A DNA stretch of 64,000 nucleotides, from positions 910,095 through 974,094 of the forward strand of contig FJUW01000014.1 of the NCBI GenBank assembly GCA_900074885.1. The letters run 5' to 3'. The notes under the pieces were generated by a model. The model searched no databases. It was not told the origin of the DNA and saw only the letters and a program-made list of their open reading frames with translations. This DNA comes from Rhynchosporium graminicola. Lineage: Eukaryota > Ascomycota > Leotiomycetes > Helotiales > Ploettnerulaceae. The position numbers and the translations under genes were made by a program. This document shows positions 59,756 to 64,000 of the stretch, in pieces; positions within the stretch are counted from its first letter, which is position 1; every line of letters starts with the position of its first letter.

Positions 59756-60700
59756 TATTTAGAACTCTACTTTTTTAATTACTTCTACTCTATTAGTTTT
59801 CTCTCTTAAGTTCTCCGGAGCTTCTAGTAAATCTAGAATATCTGGAATCGGAACTATTATATCTAACTCCTTATCTAAATCTGCTAACGTAGCCTTAATA
59901 GTAGACCGAGTGTAATAGCTAATCCTATAGGCTTTCTTCTTTAGAGAGGGTCCGGGAGTATCTAGATCTAATACTATCTCTGAACTAGAAAGTAAATTCC
60001 TCTTTCCCCTAGTATTAGATATTATAGCTTTAAATATAGCTTTCTTTATAAATTCCTATATAATACTATTTAATTCCTTTATCTACTTTAATACTATTTT
60101 AGCTATTAACTTAGACTCCGCTGAATCGATTATTAGAAGATCTAAATCTTATATCGCGTTAGTATTATACTAGTATCTGAGAGTTTAAGATCGTAACTTA
60201 TTACCTTAATAAACTCTAACTCCTTAAATACTTTCTCTATAGAATGCCTTAAAGCTTAAGTCTCTGCTAATTATATAGTAGTAATCTCTAACGTAGTAGT
60301 AGGAGCAGTAGATTTCGCAAGACGATAGATCCGATTAATAGCCTTATAAGTAGCTATGATACTACTCTAATTTAGCTCTGCGTCCTTAGCTTTACCGCTA
60401 GGAAGTAAACTAGATAAAATAGTATACTTTGTATTAATATAGTCAGATAATTATAACGCGTTAGTATATATAACTACGTTTATATTTAAGTAACTTATAT
60501 ACTTATAACTGCTCTTTAACGCTAAATAATACTTATAAAGCTTAGAGTTAAGCTTATTAAACGAGTATAGGAGTTCTAAAACAGGAGTATTATTATACTT
60601 TATCTTAAGGAAAGCGCGAATATATCGCAGGTAATATATACGATACGCTACTGAAAGAGTACCGGCAGGAACTAGTAAAAGTATTATAGGAGTTAGCGTT
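59756..60700 (-). pseudogene. Antisense open region carried by the gypsy element (plus copy)
   Basis: Counterpart of the 46311-47254 region in the inverted copy. Read on the minus strand, it gives the same coding-like segments, again with RIP-type stops, and a matching TATA-like sequence near 60944-60953. Presence in both copies shows it belongs to the family rather than being a one-off insertion. Function unknown. Confidence 0.45.
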
Positions 60701-61215
60701 ATAGATCTATGAAACTCCTATATTATACTTAAGGACTATCCCTAAAACTAAGATAGGAAACTTACTTATATTAAGAGAAGAGTTAATTAGGTCGATTAAT
60801 ATATAAGATTATAGTAGATTACTATAGTAGTTAGTAACGATACTTACTATAGGAGCCGTATTATAGTCTAAGGAAAGTAAACTTATAAGTTAAAGTAGTT
60901 ATCGCAGTTGAAAAGGAAAAGCTCTAATATTAATAAACTCTTTCCTTTATATACCTTACGCCCTACTTAAAACTTAACTCTTACTGTAAATAGATAAAGT
61001 AAATACTGCTTACCGCCTGATTTGGAAGCTATAACTAATATAGTACTATTACGGCGACGTAACTAGTTAGAACCTGATAAAGAATTTACTACTACTAAAG
61101 AGCGGCTAGCGCCTATTACGCGAATATTAACGAAAATAGTTATAATAAAGACTAATTCTAGTATAAACTATAACTTTCCGAGCTTAGGGTTAAGCTCTTC
61201 TTAGGGGGGGGGTAA

Positions 61216-61483
61216 TATAACGATAGCTCACCTGAATATCATATGAGAAGAAGGATAGATAATAAGGCCTAAGTTCATAGGTATCCTGGTAGAACTAGTA
61301 TCTAACCCGGTATAGTATCAGACTAGTACTGGCATATATATATAAGGTGCCTTGTCCTCTATCTCTCTTCTTCTTCCTTCCTTATCTTTTTATTTCCTTC
61401 GTAGTAGATTATATAAGATCGCTCTTAGCCTCCCTACTCGTTTATTCTTGCTTGTATACCGCCTTGAGTCTTATGTCGTTATA
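61216..61483 (+). repeat. 3' LTR of plus gypsy copy
   Basis: Equal in length (268 bp) to the 5' LTR. Starts TATAACGATAGC against TGTGACGACAGC in the 5' LTR; the differences there are all G-to-A or C-to-T. Preceded by a nine-G polypurine tract. Confidence 0.88.
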
Positions 61484-61596
61484 ATACTCGGAAACTATCG
61501 AGGCGTACTAAGGCTATATTACCTAAGTTATAGAAGCCTTACGTAAGGTAGATTCTAGACTAAAGTTATCGAAATACGAATTCTTAGTTAAATAAG
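61484..61596 (+). mobile_element. Old Ty3/gypsy pol, piece 4: reverse transcriptase continues
   Basis: After one copy of ATACT is removed, this piece continues piece 3 in frame: LVYSETIEAY, then LRKVDSRLKLSKYEF, matching the gypsy reverse transcriptase block that follows YLDD (I-Y-S-x-T-x-E-E-H ... L-x-L-x-x-x-K-C-x-F). It is cut again at about 61597. Confidence 0.8.
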
Positions 61597-64000
61597 TATG
61601 ACGACTGGTCAGGTTTGGAGGTCTCTCCCTATTAGTGGAAACACTTACTACTAAGCGAGATTACACGAGTAGAGTTTAGGGGCCCCTTTTCATATATATA
61701 CTTCTATTCTCTCTCTACTTCTTTACTCCTTAGTTATAGATTCTCAAGTGATTCTTACTACTTCATATTTATAGTAATATAAGGTCTTATTACTCAGGTA
61801 GTTTTAAGACCTTTCTAGAGTAAGTGTTATATTATCTATAACTCTTTTACTTATATCTAGGAAGATAGTAAATATCTATTTATATTATACCTCTATGCCT
61901 AGAGCTACTAAACGCAGGAGACTACGCTATATAGAGAAGGCCTATACTAAGTATAAACTTAAAGAATAGTACCTAAACCGAAGTAACTTAAGTCTGATAA
62001 ATCGACTACCGGTTCTCTAACTCCCTCTACCTCTTATTCTTCGGCGACTCGTAATACTCGCCGTAACCTACCTCTCTCTATAGTAGAGAGTACTCGCGAT
62101 AACGCCTCGTCCGAGTTAAGCTCCCTAACTCCTATTATAATTAATAAACTTACTAAGTCGCTAAACCTCCCTGATAATACTCCTGTATTAATAGTAACTA
62201 TAAGTAACTTATAGGAAGACCGCGCTTACTAGCTATAAGAGGCAGAAAGGAAGCTCGCGGAGGAGAGATAATTAAACGCTAACTTATCTGTAGAACTACG
62301 CTAGTTACGGGACGAGTTCCTAGAACTACGCTAGTTGATTGCTTAGCGCTCTGCTAAGTCTATATCGTTTGATAATATCTAATCGCGTATAATACTATTA
62401 TTATTAATTAAAGAAGATAACGCTACTCTTATGCTTAATAATTATCGTCGAGAACGATCTACCGGAGGAATATTATTAATATTATATACTACGCGTATAG
62501 AGAAGATACCGAACCTTCTAAATAAGCTCTCTGATAGAATCGACTACTCTCTAAAACTCTGGGAAGTGCAGATACGTAACGCTCTCCGGCGCTACTCTAG
62601 CTACTTTATCGACGAAGATCACTATAAAGATTAGTTACTTAACTAAACGGAAAGAATAGCTAGAACTTACCTGGAACTCTTGTTCTTAGAACTAGAATAT
62701 AATAAAGAAAGTAGTATAATCGATTCACTCGATATAATTACTTAACTCGTCTTCTTCTTATCTAATCCATACGACTAATAAACTATAAGAGCTAACTACT
62801 CTGCGCTAAAGATAGATTATAAGTAGACCTTCTGGACGTTCTACTACGAGTTTCGTACGCTAGCTCGTAAAGCTAGAGTAAATAATTAATCGACTCTGAA
62901 AATAGACTTATAGGAGAAGCTACCTGTACAGCTACGGAAATAGCTCTTCTAATAGTACCGAACGTTAAGGACACTAGAAGAGTACGTTAAGGCTATATAA
63001 GCTGAAGACTAAGGTTAATTCATTAAAAAGACCTACTATTCCGAGTCTTCGGCTAAAGCTAGCGCGACTCGGGAACGCCTTATAAATACCTCCTCTTAGC
63101 GCTATAGTACTAACTCCTCTTCTTATCTGTAAATTAGTCTTCCTACGCCCGAGAATACTAGTACGATTAGTAAATAAGCACTATACTCTGCACGAAATGA
63201 CACGCCTTGTATATAATCGCTAGCGAATGCTCCTTATTACTTTACGCCTATCTTATACTTATACTTATTGTTAGCTCGACCTAATACTCTGTATCGAATT
63301 AACGTAATTAACGCTAATAACGACGTTAATAGTAAGCTAGAAGATAATAACGATAAAGAAACGTATAACGACGCCTAAGAGTATATTAAACCGCTAGTAA
63401 AAGACTACGCCTAGGGAAAGACTCCTTCCTAGGTAGTATATAAGATATATGATATCTTGACCTTACGAAGCTTCTTAGTAGTTAATCGTTCACTACATAT
63501 GCTACTCTTACTAAGAATAGACTCTCGTATAAGCTACTTACACTTCTCGATTCTAGAGCTAATAGATACTATTTTATTAATTATTCTTTTCTTAAATCCT
63601 TTTCCTTCTTCTTAAAACCTTCAATTTACCTTCTACTAAACGTAATTCCTATTAAAAGCTTTAATAGCGTTAATAGTAGTACTATTAGTTATTATACGAT
63701 ACTTAATTTAATAGTAGATCGTCGCGTTTAAGTATTTACCTCCTTTCTTATTACTACTCTCGGAAACTATAGTATTATACTCGGAAGGACTTAGCTTTCG
63801 GAATATCAAGTACTCTTAGATGCCTCTAAACGATAGATTATTTAGCCACTATATACTTCTCCTAGTAACGTTTATAGCTCTCCGATCGAGATTAAGGACT
63901 TACGTAAATACTATATCTACTAGCGCTACTAACACGACGCTAATAAACGAAACGAACGCCTTAATTAGTTCTAGGAAGCGTACGAGGAATAGCGAAGCGT
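61597..64000 (+). mobile_element. Second gypsy-like element, 5' part, runs off the window
   Basis: Begins TATGACGACTGG (probably TGTGACGACTGG before RIP), a plausible LTR start. The following 300 bp has LTR-like features: a TATA run near 61692 and CT-rich stretches. From about 61900 the plus strand shows a gag-like region with the segments KLWEVQIRNALRRYSSYF and FWTFYYEFRTLARKARVNN, the latter close to the capsid block of Ty3/gypsy gag. It differs from the 7.78-kb family. The 3' end is outside the window. CpA and TpG are nearly absent, so it is also RIPed. Confidence 0.6.

Larger units (their letters stand above)
53706..61483 (+). mobile_element. Ty3/gypsy retrotransposon, plus copy (7.78 kb), TSD ATACT
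   Basis: Complete but RIP-killed L​TR retrotransposon: 268-bp LTRs, a polypurine tract (61203-61212) and identical 5-bp flanks ATACT at 53701-53705 and 61484-61488. Plus-strand order: gag-like region (about 54.1-55.4 kb); a zinc knuckle with its cysteines mostly turned to Tyr (about 55545-55590); a protease motif NTGANSY for DTGA (55846-55866); reverse transcriptase (about 56.86-57.45 kb, YLDN at 57193-57204); RNase H (about 57.64-58.0 kb); integrase (about 58.3-59.0 kb, with IDFKDFLP and ISDRGA blocks); and a chromodomain-like tail (about 59.28-59.61 kb, GYDSDL and YNASDL). This order places it with chromodomain-bearing fungal gypsy elements. An antisense open region fills the gap before the 3' LTR. 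Confidence 0.88.

Noticed and set aside
61352..61546. 64-codon frame near the 3' end of the gypsy element (and its mirror at 45409-45666)
   Set aside because: Both frames are translations of LTR sequence, not genes.
1..64000. tRNA, rRNA, CRISPR or bacterial-type features
   Set aside because: I scanned for B-box-like GGTTCGA contexts, cloverleaf arms and regular spaced repeats and found none convincing; a covariance-model scan would be decisive.
1..64000. Telomere or centromere
   Set aside because: No TTAGGG arrays were seen, and the RIPed block alone does not establish a centromere.

Overview
The window looks like nuclear DNA of a filamentous ascomycete (Pezizomycotina, possibly Leotiomycetes). 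The support is direct: genes with many short GT-AG introns of 50-135 nt, a cutinase, a PIR-type cell-wall protein, 2EXR and HET family sequences, and a 21-kb block almost empty of CpA/TpG dinucleotides, the footprint of repeat-induced point mutation (RIP). The species cannot be named from the sequence alone.

Layout. 1-8.2 kb: gene-poor DNA in which I resolve two small spliced genes for secreted cysteine-rich proteins (1175-1664 minus, 5116-5420 plus), an inverted-repeat element, and an unresolved spliced-looking stretch at 6.0-7.2 kb. 8.2-18.6 kb: more than 10 kb of microsatellite-rich intergenic DNA around one GPI-anchored PIR-type cell-wall protein gene (11088-12096 minus). 18.7-20.1 kb: a 490-aa protein of unknown function. 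23.5-27.9 kb: a convergent pair, an FAD monooxygenase (plus, 5 exons) and an MFS transporter (minus, 11 exons). 29.8-30.1 kb: a broken HET-domain gene. 30.5-31.0 kb: a nucleoside 2-deoxyribosyltransferase-like gene. 32.7-34.1 kb: a single-pass membrane protein with a Ser/Thr-rich ectodomain and a cytoplasmic 23-aa repeat. 34.6-35.0 kb: a small Lys/Ser-rich protein. 35.4-36.1 kb: a newly resolved four-exon gene for a Cys-containing, possibly Kex2-processed protein. 36.2-37.0 kb: a cutinase. 38.4-42.3 kb: one intact 2EXR gene and two broken relatives.

At about 43.02 kb the sequence changes abruptly to a RIP-degraded retrotransposon block that runs to the window end. Its nesting can be read directly. 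An old Ty3/gypsy pol gene is split into four pieces by (i) a 1.53-kb short LTR element with TSD ATATA, (ii) a 7.78-kb gypsy element on the minus strand, (iii) a 7.78-kb copy of the same family on the plus strand with TSD ATACT, and (iv) a different gypsy-like element that leaves the window. The two 7.78-kb copies lie head to head, giving a near-palindrome of about 16 kb. The family carries an extra antisense open region between its chromodomain and 3' LTR, preceded by a TATA-like box on the antisense strand.

Functionally, the single-copy part is rich in cell-surface and secreted products (three small Cys-containing proteins, PIR protein, cutinase, TM glycoprotein) next to a RIPed repeat block and broken members of fast-evolving families. 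I infer an accessory or subtelomere-like compartment. No rRNA, tRNA, CRISPR or bacterial-type feature was recognised.
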